Part shown: piece after piece, positions 13,386-20,053 of the stretch | How positions within the stretch are numbered: position 1 is the stretch's first letter | Layout of the letters: every line of letters begins with the position of its first letter | Origin: JBGAQP01 sp044220635 | GTDB taxonomy: Bacteria; Pseudomonadota; Gammaproteobacteria; Burkholderiales; Usitatibacteraceae | NCBI GenBank assembly: GCA_044220635.1 | Contig: JBGAQP010000034.1 | Location: forward strand, 1 to 30,897 | DNA: 30,897 nucleotides | Direction of reading: 5' to 3' | The notes under the pieces: model-generated | Told to the model about the DNA's origin: nothing | The model's input: only the letters and a program-made list of their open reading frames with translations | Database searches by the model: none | Made by a program: the position numbers and the translations under genes

Positions 13386-13613
13386 ATGGATTTCAACAAG
13401 GAACTCGACGCGCGCGGGCTCAACTGCCCGCTGCCGATCCTCAAGACGAAGAAGGCGCTCGGCGACATGGCCGCGGGCGAGGTGCTCAAGGTGGTGTCCA
13501 CCGACGCGGGCTCGGTGAAGGACATGCAGGCCTTCGCCAAGCAGACCGGCAACGAGCTGCTGAGCTCGGCCGAATCGGGCAAGGAGTACGTCTTCTTCCT
13601 CAAGAAGAAATAG
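13386..13613 (+). CDS. tusA: Sulfur carrier protein TusA
   Basis: A 75-residue TusA/SirA-family protein that carries persulfide sulfur in the cytoplasm. The active-site motif is CPLP with C14 (LDARGLNCPLPILKTKKAL), and the fold ends with the usual beta strand YVFFLKKK. In dsr-type sulfur oxidisers TusA receives sulfur from a rhodanese and passes it to DsrE2 or DsrEFH. Here it leads a plus-strand unit with dsrE2 nine bases downstream. No rhodanese gene is adjacent. The leader GGGAGAACC provides a ribosome-binding site before ATG 13386. Confidence 0.95.
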   Translation: MDFNKELDARGLNCPLPILKTKKALGDMAAGEVLKVVSTDAGSVKDMQAFAKQTGNELLSSAESGKEYVFFLKKK

Positions 13614-13622
13614 GGGCGCGCG

Positions 13623-14093
13623 ATGAGCCAGAAAAAGATGGCGATCATCGCCTCGAAGGGCACGCTCGACATGGCGTATCCGCCCTTCATCCTCGGCTCG
13701 ACCGCCGCCGCGCTCGACTACGAGGTCCAGATCTTCTTCACCTTCTACGGCCTGCAGCTCCTGAGGAAGGACCTCTCCTCGGTCAAGATCAGCCCGCTCG
13801 CCAACCCCGCCATGCCCATGCCCGTGCCGATGCCGGTGCTGGTCTCCGCGCTGCCGGGGATGGAGTCCATGGCGACGATGATGATGAAGCAGAAGATCAA
13901 GTCGAAGGGCGTGGCCTCGATCGAGGAGCTGCGCGCCGCGTGCCTCGAGGCCGGCGTCAAGTTCATCGGCTGCCAGATGACCGTGGACCTCTTCGACTTC
14001 ACCCACGACCAGTTCATCGACGGCATCGACTACGGCGGCGCCTCGACGTTCCTCGAATTCGCCGGCACCACCGACATCTGCCTTTTCGTCTGA
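13623..14093 (+). CDS. dsrE2: DsrE2-type DsrE/DsrF/DrsH-like sulfur-transfer protein
   Basis: A 156-residue protein of the DsrE2 subgroup, longer than DsrE and with hydrophobic character. It starts KKMAIIASKGTLDMAYPPF. A Pro/Met-rich segment (NPAMPMPVPMPV) and MESMATMMMKQKI follow. The family cysteine near the C-terminus is in FIGCQMTVDLF (about residue 119), the expected acceptor for persulfide. It is found beside tusA in many sulfur oxidisers as the rhd-tusA-dsrE2 set. Membrane association is suggested by hydrophobicity but not certain. ATG 13623 is the only start giving the conserved N-terminus. Confidence 0.92.
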   Translation: MSQKKMAIIASKGTLDMAYPPFILGSTAAALDYEVQIFFTFYGLQLLRKDLSSVKISPLANPAMPMPVPMPVLVSALPGMESMATMMMKQKIKSKGVASIEELRAACLEAGVKFIGCQMTVDLFDFTHDQFIDGIDYGGASTFLEFAGTTDICLFV

Positions 14094-14143
14094 TCCCACC
14101 GCCTCGCCGGCACCGCGCGCCGGACAACCAGGAGAGCAAGACC

Positions 14144-15433
14144 ATGAAAAGAATTCCCGCCGCGGTCCGCGGCGCCCTCGTCGCGGCGGCCTGCGTCGCG
14201 CCGGCCTTCGCCTTCGCGACCAACGGCTATTTCTCCCACGGCTACGGCCTGAAGGCCAAGGGCATGGCCGGCGCCTCGATCGCCGTCGCCCAGGACGCCT
14301 TCGGCGGCGCGAACAACCCCGCCGCCATGGTCTTCGCTGGCACGCGCATGGACGTCGGCCTCGACTGGTTCAGCCCCAGGCGCCGGGTCCAGCGCGAAGA
14401 AAGCGGCGGCGGCATGCTCGACGTGAACGTCGACAGCGACAGCACGAACTTCTTCATCCCCGAGTTCGCCTACAACCGCATGATGTCGCCCAGCTGGTCG
14501 CTGGGCGTCACGGTGTACGGCAACGGCGGGATGAACACCGACTTCCCCGGCGGGCAGCTCAACTGCACGCCCATGGGCGGGCCCCCGGAGGCCAACGCGC
14601 TGTGCGGCCTGGGCAGCCTCGGCGTGGACCTCTCGCAGCTCATCATCGCCCCCACGGTCGCCTACAAGCTCGCCCCGCAGCACTCGGTGGGCATCGCGCC
14701 GCTGCTCGCCTACCAGCGCTTCGAGATGAACGGCGCCCACCTCTTCACGCAGCTCTCCCAGAGCCCGGGCGACGTGACCAACAAGGGCTACGACAGCGCG
14801 TTCGGCTACGGCGTGCGCGTGGGCTACATGGGGCGCCTCACGGAGTCGTTCGCGATCGGCGCGGTGTATGCCAACAAGACGCGGATGGAGGCGTTCGACA
14901 AGTACCAGGGGCTGTTCGCCGGCAACGGCGACTTCGACATCCCCGAGCACTACGGCATCGGCGTGGCGTTCCAGCCCACGCCCGCGCTGCTGATCGCCGC
15001 CGACTACCTGCGGATCAACTACAGCGAGGTCGCCTCGGTGGGCAACCCCAGCACCAACCAGGCTCCGCTGGGATCGTCCAACGGCCCCGGCTTCGGCTGG
15101 CAGGACACGGACGTCTACAAGATCGGGGTGCAGTGGAAATACGACGAGAGGCTCACGCTGCGCGCGGGCTACAACCGCGGCGACAACCCGATCATGCCGC
15201 GCGACGTGACCTTCAACATCCTCGCCCCGGGCGTCGTGAAGGACCACTACACCTTCGGCCTCACCTGGGCGATCGACAAGACCCAGGAGATCACCTTCGC
15301 CTACATGCACGCGAAGACGAACTCGGTGGAAGGGTCGTCGTTCTTCAACGCCTTCGCGCCGGGCGCGGGCGGCAAGGAGACGATCTCGATGTACCAGAAC
15401 GCCTTCGGCGTCGCCTGGGGCAGGACCTGGTAG
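14144..15433 (+). CDS. OmpP1/FadL/TodX-family outer-membrane transport protein
   Basis: A 429-residue outer-membrane beta-barrel. It has a cleavable signal peptide (MKRIPAAVRGALVAAACVA, then PAFAFA) and a mature start TNGYFSHGYGLKAKGMAGAS. That start is the FadL-family N-terminal hatch signature, with NNPAAM further on. Many amphipathic strands alternate with loops, and the protein ends in aromatic residues (GVAWGRTW) as expected for BAM-dependent barrels. FadL proteins import hydrophobic molecules. In this context, hydrophobic sulfur or organic sulfur compounds are a plausible but unproven substrate. AGGAGAG precedes ATG 14144. It is probably co-transcribed with tusA and dsrE2, 50 bases after the latter, and converges on the dioxygenase gene. 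Confidence 0.9.
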   Translation: MKRIPAAVRGALVAAACVAPAFAFATNGYFSHGYGLKAKGMAGASIAVAQDAFGGANNPAAMVFAGTRMDVGLDWFSPRRRVQREESGGGMLDVNVDSDSTNFFIPEFAYNRMMSPSWSLGVTVYGNGGMNTDFPGGQLNCTPMGGPPEANALCGLGSLGVDLSQLIIAPTVAYKLAPQHSVGIAPLLAYQRFEMNGAHLFTQLSQSPGDVTNKGYDSAFGYGVRVGYMGRLTESFAIGAVYANKTRMEAFDKYQGLFAGNGDFDIPEHYGIGVAFQPTPALLIAADYLRINYSEVASVGNPSTNQAPLGSSNGPGFGWQDTDVYKIGVQWKYDERLTLRAGYNRGDNPIMPRDVTFNILAPGVVKDHYTFGLTWAIDKTQEITFAYMHAKTNSVEGSSFFNAFAPGAGGKETISMYQNAFGVAWGRTW

Positions 15434-15440
15434 CCGTCCG

Positions 15441-16370
15441 TCAGGCGGAGGGCGCGTCCCACGCGCCCTCCGTGCCCGCGATGCGCTCGACGTAGCGCGC
15501 GCGGTAGAGCAGCCGCGGCCTCCGGGGGTCGTCCTCGAAGGCGCTGCGCTCGTGCAGCACGTTGTTGCACACGAGCCCCACGCCCGGCTCGAGCCGGGTC
15601 CTCAGCACGAAGCCCGAGCCGCCGTCGAGGATGGCGAGCAGGCGGGCGGCCGCCGTGCGCGTGTCCGCGTCTTCCTTCCAAGCGACGCTTCGCGTGCGCG
15701 CCGTGTATCGCATGTGCAGGTCGCCCGTGGCGGGCTCCACCGAGAACACCGGCCCCGTGGTCGCGGCCCGGGCCACGCCGTCCTCGTCCACGCGCTCGGG
15801 GATGGTGAGCGCGTCGGGCTGCATCAGCGAGCCCACGAGGGCGGGGTCCTCGTCCCGGAGCAGCAGGTAGGCGAGCTCGGGGTCGAGGAGCGCGGTCTCG
15901 CCCCCGGAGGCGGCGTCGCGCACGCAGTGCAGCAGCATCGCGCGGATGCGCATCCGCGGCGGGTTGTAGTAGCCGTCGGTGTGCCAGCGGATGGGGCGGG
16001 TGGTGTAGGGGATGAAGCCCGCGCCCGCCTTCTCCCCGCTCACCGCGATGCTGGTGATGCCGTCCTCGTCGGCGAGGAAGTTGGCGTCGAGCGTGCGCAG
16101 CCCCAGCTGCTCGCCCAGGCGGCGCGGGATCTCCCGGTCCTCGCCGGTGAAGCGGCTCGCGTAGAGCGCCATGTTGTCGCGCCGGCAGCGCCGCACGATC
16201 TCGGAGTGTTCGGCGGCGGTGAGCGCGCGCGGGTCGCCCACCTCGACCAGGAGTTCGCCGGGCGAGCGGGCGCGCGCGGCGAGCTTGCGCTCGCGCCAGC
16301 GCCGCCAGGCGTCCTCGTTCTCCAGCCGGAACGGGCTTCGCGAGGCCGGGGCGCGCACCGGGCCTTCCAC
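15441..16370 (-). CDS. TauD/TfdA-like Fe(II)/2-oxoglutarate-dependent dioxygenase
   Basis: A 309-residue enzyme of the TauD/TfdA superfamily. The iron facial triad is visible: H130 and D132 in RWHTDGYYN, and the distal H273 in NNVLHERSAF. R285 or R290 in RRPRLLYRARY is suited to bind 2-oxoglutarate. Relatives desulfonate taurine, hydroxylate carnitine precursors or modify other small molecules. The substrate here is unknown. Release of sulfite from an organosulfonate would fit a sulfur oxidiser, but it is encoded with a Cas6-like protein and a double TusA rather than sulfonate transport genes. The start is GTG 16370, three bases after the preceding stop, so translation is likely coupled. It is the last gene of the operon. 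Confidence 0.85.
   Translation of the reverse strand: MEGPVRAPASRSPFRLENEDAWRRWRERKLAARARSPGELLVEVGDPRALTAAEHSEIVRRCRRDNMALYASRFTGEDREIPRRLGEQLGLRTLDANFLADEDGITSIAVSGEKAGAGFIPYTTRPIRWHTDGYYNPPRMRIRAMLLHCVRDAASGGETALLDPELAYLLLRDEDPALVGSLMQPDALTIPERVDEDGVARAATTGPVFSVEPATGDLHMRYTARTRSVAWKEDADTRTAAARLLAILDGGSGFVLRTRLEPGVGLVCNNVLHERSAFEDDPRRPRLLYRARYVERIAGTEGAWDAPSA
15446..15472. terminator. 12-bp perfect stem in the convergent 3' ends
   Basis: CGGAGGGCGCGT (15446-15457) and ACGCGCCCTCCG (15461-15472) form a perfect stem with a three-base loop. It lies inside the last codons of the dioxygenase gene, just past the stop of the FadL-type gene. There is no T-tract, so it may act as a bidirectional roadblock or mRNA 3'-end stabiliser rather than a classical terminator. 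Confidence 0.45.
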
Positions 16371-16373
16371 GGC

Positions 16374-16973
16374 TCACTCCCCCGTGGCCGGGGAGCGCCC
16401 CCGGGCGCGGCGCGGGCTGGTGTCGAAAAGCCCCGCGAGGCTCTTCGCCACGGTGGCGGCCGCCTCCGGGCCCTCGATGGCGATCACCTGGTCGCTGGTC
16501 CAGCGGCGGTCCTTCTCCGGCATGAGCTCGGCGAGCAGGCTCGCGAAGTAGCGCAGGAAGGCGAAATCGGGGCCCTCGGGCCCGTGGCCGAAGGCGGCGT
16601 ACTCCTCGAAGCGCGCGTTCAGCCTCGCGATGAAGCGGGCCTTGATCGCGGCGGGCTCCTCGGAGCCGAGCAGGCGCGACTCGTTCTCGGCGAGCTCCTC
16701 GCCCGCGCGGTGGGCGAGCGCGGTCATGAACGCGAGCCGCCCCGCCTCGTCGTAGCGCGGGTAGACGAGCCGCCAGGCGACCTGGATGGCGAAGGCGAGG
16801 GCCTCGGCGAGGAAGGCGAAGTACTGGGGGCCGGGGTCGATGTCGAAGCCCGCCTTGCGCATGCTCTTCAGCATGTTCTGCGCGATGCGCCAGGCGATGA
16901 AGGCGACCGCGCCCGCGACCTCCTCCGGGCTCTTCGGCCGGCCGGGCCGGAACCAGTGGCTCTTGACGCGCAT
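16374..16973 (-). CDS. Conserved hypothetical protein (199 aa), unknown function
   Basis: A mostly helical soluble protein starting MRVKSHWFRPGRPKSPEEVA. AFIAWRIAQNMLKSMRKAGF follows, then GPQYFAFLAEALAFAIQVAW at about 48-67. GPEGPDFAFLRYFASLLAEL is at about 132-151 and WTSDQVIAIEGPEAAA at about 161-176. The hydrophobic stretch near 53-68 is amphipathic rather than clearly membrane-spanning. There are no metal or nucleotide motifs. I do not recognise a family. It sits between the tandem-TusA gene and the dioxygenase, three bases from the latter. A chaperone-like or subunit role with one of them is possible but unsupported by motifs. Confidence 0.65.
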   Translation of the reverse strand: MRVKSHWFRPGRPKSPEEVAGAVAFIAWRIAQNMLKSMRKAGFDIDPGPQYFAFLAEALAFAIQVAWRLVYPRYDEAGRLAFMTALAHRAGEELAENESRLLGSEEPAAIKARFIARLNARFEEYAAFGHGPEGPDFAFLRYFASLLAELMPEKDRRWTSDQVIAIEGPEAAATVAKSLAGLFDTSPRRARGRSPATGE

Positions 16974-16994
16974 GCCCGGGACGCGCGCGCGCCT

Positions 16995-17483
16995 TCAGCG
17001 CCGGCGGATGAAGAACTCGTTCACGCCCACGCTCGGCTCGACGGTGGCCACGAGCTCGAAGCCCGTCGCCTGCACCCAGCCGACGATGTCGTCGCGCACG
17101 CCCGGGCAATCGCTCACGAGCTTGAGCACCTCGCCCACGCGCATGCCCTTCAGGAGCTGCTTCGCCTCGACGATGGGCCCGGGGCAGGAGACGCCGCGCA
17201 TGTCGAGGCGCACCTGGGCGGGGATCGTGTCGGACACGCCCTTCCTCAGGAAGTAGCCCGTGGCGCCGCGCTCGCGCGGCTCGGAGTGGATCACCTCGTT
17301 GCCGGTCTGCCGCGCCCAGGCGTAGAGGTCGTCGCGCGTGCCGGGGCAGTCCGAGAGCAGCAGCAGGACCTGGCCCTCGCGCAGGCCGTCGAGGATCTCC
17401 TTCGCCCCGAGGATCGGGCCGGGGCAGGTGAGGCCGGTGAGGTCGACCATCGCGCTGGGCTCGACCAGGATCGGGGATGTCAT
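16995..17483 (-). CDS. Tandem-TusA protein (two fused sulfur-carrier domains)
   Basis: A 162-residue protein of two TusA domains in one chain. Domain 1 has C20 in LTCPGPILGAKEIL and C46 in SDCPGTRDD. Domain 2 has C100 in VSCPGPIVEAKQLL and C126 in SDCPGVRDD. Corresponding cysteines are exactly 80 residues apart, indicating an internal duplication. Both domains have CPGP rather than the CPLP of the single-domain TusA at 13386, and each has a second cysteine. Two-cysteine TusA domains could pass sulfur internally or form a disulfide. It lies between the Cas6-like gene (26 bases upstream) and the 199-residue gene. ATG 17483 gives a short N-terminal extension before the first strand. Confidence 0.92.
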   Translation of the reverse strand: MTSPILVEPSAMVDLTGLTCPGPILGAKEILDGLREGQVLLLLSDCPGTRDDLYAWARQTGNEVIHSEPRERGATGYFLRKGVSDTIPAQVRLDMRGVSCPGPIVEAKQLLKGMRVGEVLKLVSDCPGVRDDIVGWVQATGFELVATVEPSVGVNEFFIRRR

Positions 17484-17508
17484 CGTTCGCTCCGCCGTTG
17501 CGGGCGGC

Positions 17509-18174
17509 CTAGGCGGCCGCCACGATCGTCTTGTGGGGCACGAGCAGGCCGCAGCCCACCTCGTGGCCGATGCCCAGGCCCGCGGCCTGCAGCCGCAGGG
17601 AATGGGCCTCGCCGAGGCCGTGCACGGCCACGCCGAAGGCGCTCGCGGGCCCTTCGGCGAGCTGCACGGTCAGGCGGCGCCCGCAGATCACCTGCCCCTC
17701 GACGCCGAGCGCGGCCATGCTCTCCTCAACGGTCTCGAGGAAGCGGATCTCGTCGGCCTCGCCCGTGGTCACGCGGGCGGAGAAGAGCGTCGGTGCCGGG
17801 GCGAGTTTGCGGAATGTCCCCTGGCCGAGCTTCACGCTCGCCCCGCCCAGGTCGAGCACGGTCTGCTCGAGCACGCTCGCCGCGCAGACGCGGTCGCGGG
17901 GCATGCGCACCACGAGCTTCGCGCGCCGCGCGAGCAGCAGGCCGCCTTCGGGCACGCGGTTGCCGCGCACCGGGTGCACGCCCGCCTGGGGGACGTCGGC
18001 GATCCAGGGCGCGGCGCGCGCGATGGCGCGGAAGAGGGGCCACTCGTAGCCCGCCGGAAGGCTCTCGCCCAGCAGGTCGAACACGACGTCGACCATCTCC
18101 GGCAATTCCCGAGCAACGGGATGCGCGCGGGCCGTGCCGCAGCCCGCGGCGGGGCGCTTCGCCGCGGCGTTCAC
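17509..18174 (-). CDS. Cas6/Cmx6-like RNA-binding-fold protein, not associated with CRISPR
   Basis: A 221-residue protein resembling the Cas6/Cmx6 family (type I-MYXAN crRNA endoribonucleases). The core starts at M27 (MVDVVFDLLGESLPAGYEWPL). Family-like landmarks are GVHPVRGNRVPEG (65-77, with H67), LVVRMPRDRV (87-96) and APAPTLFSARVTT (125-137). The C-terminal part reads SAFGVAVHGLGEAHSLRLQAAG, then the glycine-rich loop GLGIGHEVGCGLLVP (199-213). Such a loop binds RNA in Cas6, but the usual basic residues are replaced here by His/Glu. There are no cas genes or repeats in the window. It starts at GTG 18174, overlapping the upstream 73-residue gene by four bases. It is likely a homologue repurposed for sulfur metabolism. 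The function is unknown, and the family call rests on recognised patterns. Confidence 0.7.
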   Translation of the reverse strand: MNAAAKRPAAGCGTARAHPVARELPEMVDVVFDLLGESLPAGYEWPLFRAIARAAPWIADVPQAGVHPVRGNRVPEGGLLLARRAKLVVRMPRDRVCAASVLEQTVLDLGGASVKLGQGTFRKLAPAPTLFSARVTTGEADEIRFLETVEESMAALGVEGQVICGRRLTVQLAEGPASAFGVAVHGLGEAHSLRLQAAGLGIGHEVGCGLLVPHKTIVAAA

Positions 18175-18392
18175 GCGGCCCCCTCGGGCCGGGAGGCGGC
18201 CCAGTCGCGCATCGCGGCACCCCAGAGTGCGGCCGTGCCGGGGTCGATGTCGAAGATCGTGAAGCGCCGGCCCTCGCGGATGCGCACCCGCAGCAGGCTC
18301 AGGCCGCCGGAGGCGAATTCCACCTGCTGCAACTCGATCTGCTGGCCGCCGAGGGGCACGGCGAATCGGGCGATCGGGACGATGCGGTCCAT
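18171..18392 (-). CDS. Small conserved hypothetical protein heading the Cas6-like/TusA operon
   Basis: A 73-residue protein starting MDRIVPIARFAVPLGGQQIEL. LLRVRIREGRRFTIFDIDP follows at about 33-51, and the protein ends with a helix (AALWGAAMRDWAAS). The strand-rich N-terminus and terminal helix suggest a compact domain; no family can be named. The start at ATG 18392 was preferred to a longer in-frame extension because the extension is Arg/Pro-rich and AGGA precedes this ATG. It is the first gene after the control region shared with dsrA. Its stop overlaps the start of the Cas6-like gene (GTGA), so the two are probably translated together and may interact. Confidence 0.72.
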   Translation of the reverse strand: MDRIVPIARFAVPLGGQQIELQQVEFASGGLSLLRVRIREGRRFTIFDIDPGTAALWGAAMRDWAASRPEGAA

Positions 18393-18736
18393 GGGCGGCT
18401 TCCTGTGGGGAGGTCGTTCGCGCGGGGCGCGGGCCGGCCGGATCGGACCGCGCCCGTTGCGTCGTACTGTGGGGTTTGCCGCCCCTCCGAGTCTACCCCC
18501 CGGGTGAAGGACGCCGGGCATACCCCTTTCGGGTAGGCGGCGCACCCCCTATGTGGCTATCACCCCCACCTGTCGGAGGGATGGCGGGCGCCGGGGGGCC
18601 ACCCTAACATCGAGCGACCTTGGGTGAGAGCGCGCCTCGTGAGGCCGCGCCGGCGGTGCCCCGCCGCAACCCTGGCCAACATCCCGCGCGCGTCCGGCCG
18701 GGCACCGGCGCAAGAAGAAACTTCCAGGAGGCTCGT
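18393..18736. promoter_or_regulatory. Divergent control region between the accessory operon and dsrA
   Basis: This 344-base gap holds no gene. G/C-tract elements cluster in its centre: TACCCCCCGGGTG (18494-18506), an exact TACCC-N5-GGGTA palindrome (18521-18535), and a C-run segment CACCCCCTATGTGGCTATCACCCCC (18543-18567, read as two C-runs flanking TATGTGGCTAT). The last 130 bases form the dsrA leader, ending with the ribosome-binding site AGGAGG (18726-18731). No certain -35/-10 pair can be named. Confidence 0.5.
18521..18535. promoter_or_regulatory. TACCC-N5-GGGTA palindrome, candidate operator (copy 2)
   Basis: TACCC (18521-18525), spacer CTTTC, GGGTA (18531-18535). Half-sites and spacing match the copy at 13277-13291, while the spacer sequences differ. 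That is the expected pattern for a protein-binding dyad. A looser related element lies 27 bases upstream. Confidence 0.55.
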
Positions 18737-20032
18737 ATGGCGAAGCAACTGCACCCGACCCCCATGCTGGACCAGCTGGAGAGCGGCCCCTGGCCGAGCT
18801 TCGTGACCGGCCTGAAGAGGCTCGCCAAGGACAACAACATGATGGTCGACCTGCTCGGCCAGCTCGAGACCTCGTACAAGACGAGGAAGGGCTACTGGAA
18901 GGGCGGCACCGTGAGCGTCTTCGGCTACGGCGGAGGCATCATCCCGCGCTTCACGGAGCTCAAGGACGAGGCGGGCAAGCCGAAGTTCCCGGACGCGGCC
19001 GAGTTCCACACGCTGCGCGTCATGCCCCCGCCCGGGATGCACTACAACACCGAGATCCTGCGCAAGCTGTGCGACGCCTGGGAGCGCCACGGCTCCGGGC
19101 TCATCGCCTTCCACGGCCAGAGCGGCGACATCATGTTCCAGGGGGTGCGCTCGGACAAGGTCCAGGACGCCTTCGACGAGATCAACCAGCTCGGCTTCGA
19201 CCTGGGCGGCGCGGGCCCCGCGGTGCGCACCTCGATGTCGTGCGTGGGCGCGGCGCGCTGCGAGCAGTCGTGCTACGACGAGGCGACGACGCACCGCACC
19301 GTCCTCAACAACTTCCTCGACGACATCCACCGCCCGTCGCTGCCCTACAAGTTCAAGTTCAAGTTCTCGGGCTGCCCGAACGACTGCATGAACTCGATCC
19401 AGCGCTCGGACATGGCCGTCATCGGCACCTGGCGCGACAACATCCGCACCGACGAGAAGCTCGCGCGCGCCTATTTCGCGAAGCACGGGGTGAGCGATCT
19501 CGTGAACGACGTCGTGAGCCGCTGCCCGACCAAGGCGATCCAGCTCGTCGACGCCGACAAGATCCCCAAGGGCCCGACGATCTCGGCGGTGAAGGTCTCC
19601 GACAAGCAGGCCATCGCCATCGAGAACAAGGACTGCGTGCGCTGCATGCACTGCATCAACGTGATGACCGGCGGCCTCGCCCCCGGCGCCGACAAGGGCG
19701 CGACGATCCTCGTGGGGGGCAAGCGCACGCTCAAGATCGGCGACCTCATGGGCACCGTCGTCGTGCCCTTCATGAAGCTCGAGACCGACGAGGACCGCGA
19801 GAAGCTCGTCGAGCTCGGCCAGAAGATCGTCGACTTCTTCGCCGAGAACGCGCTCGAGCACGAGCGCATCGGCGAGACCATCGAGCGCATCGGCCTGGTG
19901 AACTTCCTCGAGGGCGTCGGGCTCGAGATCGACCCGAACATGGTCTCCGCGCCGCGGATGAACCCCTACGTGCGCACCGACGGCTGGGACGAGGAAGTCG
20001 CGAAGATGAAGGCGAAGCAGCAGGCCGCCTGA
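18737..20032 (+). CDS. dsrA: Dissimilatory sulfite reductase subunit alpha (reverse type)
   Basis: A 431-residue alpha subunit of cytoplasmic siroheme sulfite reductase. In sulfur oxidisers it runs in reverse, oxidising DsrC-bound sulfane sulfur towards sulfite. The siroheme-[4Fe-4S] site is C169-x5-C175 (CVGAARC) and C213-x3-C217 (CPNDC). The inserted ferredoxin domain has C263 (RCPTKA) and C300-x2-C303-x2-C306 (CVRCMHC). The N-terminal HPTPMLDQLESGPWPSFV and the SVFGYGGGIIPRF segment are typical of the family. AGGAGG precedes ATG 18737. It is the first gene of a colinear dsrABEFHCMKLJOPN locus. The accompanying dsrEFH and dsrL mark the oxidative type. Confidence 0.98.
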   Translation: MAKQLHPTPMLDQLESGPWPSFVTGLKRLAKDNNMMVDLLGQLETSYKTRKGYWKGGTVSVFGYGGGIIPRFTELKDEAGKPKFPDAAEFHTLRVMPPPGMHYNTEILRKLCDAWERHGSGLIAFHGQSGDIMFQGVRSDKVQDAFDEINQLGFDLGGAGPAVRTSMSCVGAARCEQSCYDEATTHRTVLNNFLDDIHRPSLPYKFKFKFSGCPNDCMNSIQRSDMAVIGTWRDNIRTDEKLARAYFAKHGVSDLVNDVVSRCPTKAIQLVDADKIPKGPTISAVKVSDKQAIAIENKDCVRCMHCINVMTGGLAPGADKGATILVGGKRTLKIGDLMGTVVVPFMKLETDEDREKLVELGQKIVDFFAENALEHERIGETIERIGLVNFLEGVGLEIDPNMVSAPRMNPYVRTDGWDEEVAKMKAKQQAA

Positions 20033-20053
20033 GAACCGAACGGAGACACCGCC

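Noticed and set aside
15552..18536. 994-codon plus-strand frame opposite the accessory operon
   Set aside because: No recognisable domain. The five minus-strand frames have coupled starts, ribosome-binding sites and family motifs.
15441..18736. Possible CRISPR array near the Cas6-like gene
   Set aside because: No regularly spaced direct repeats were seen anywhere in the intergenic regions; flanking sequence is coding or short control DNA.
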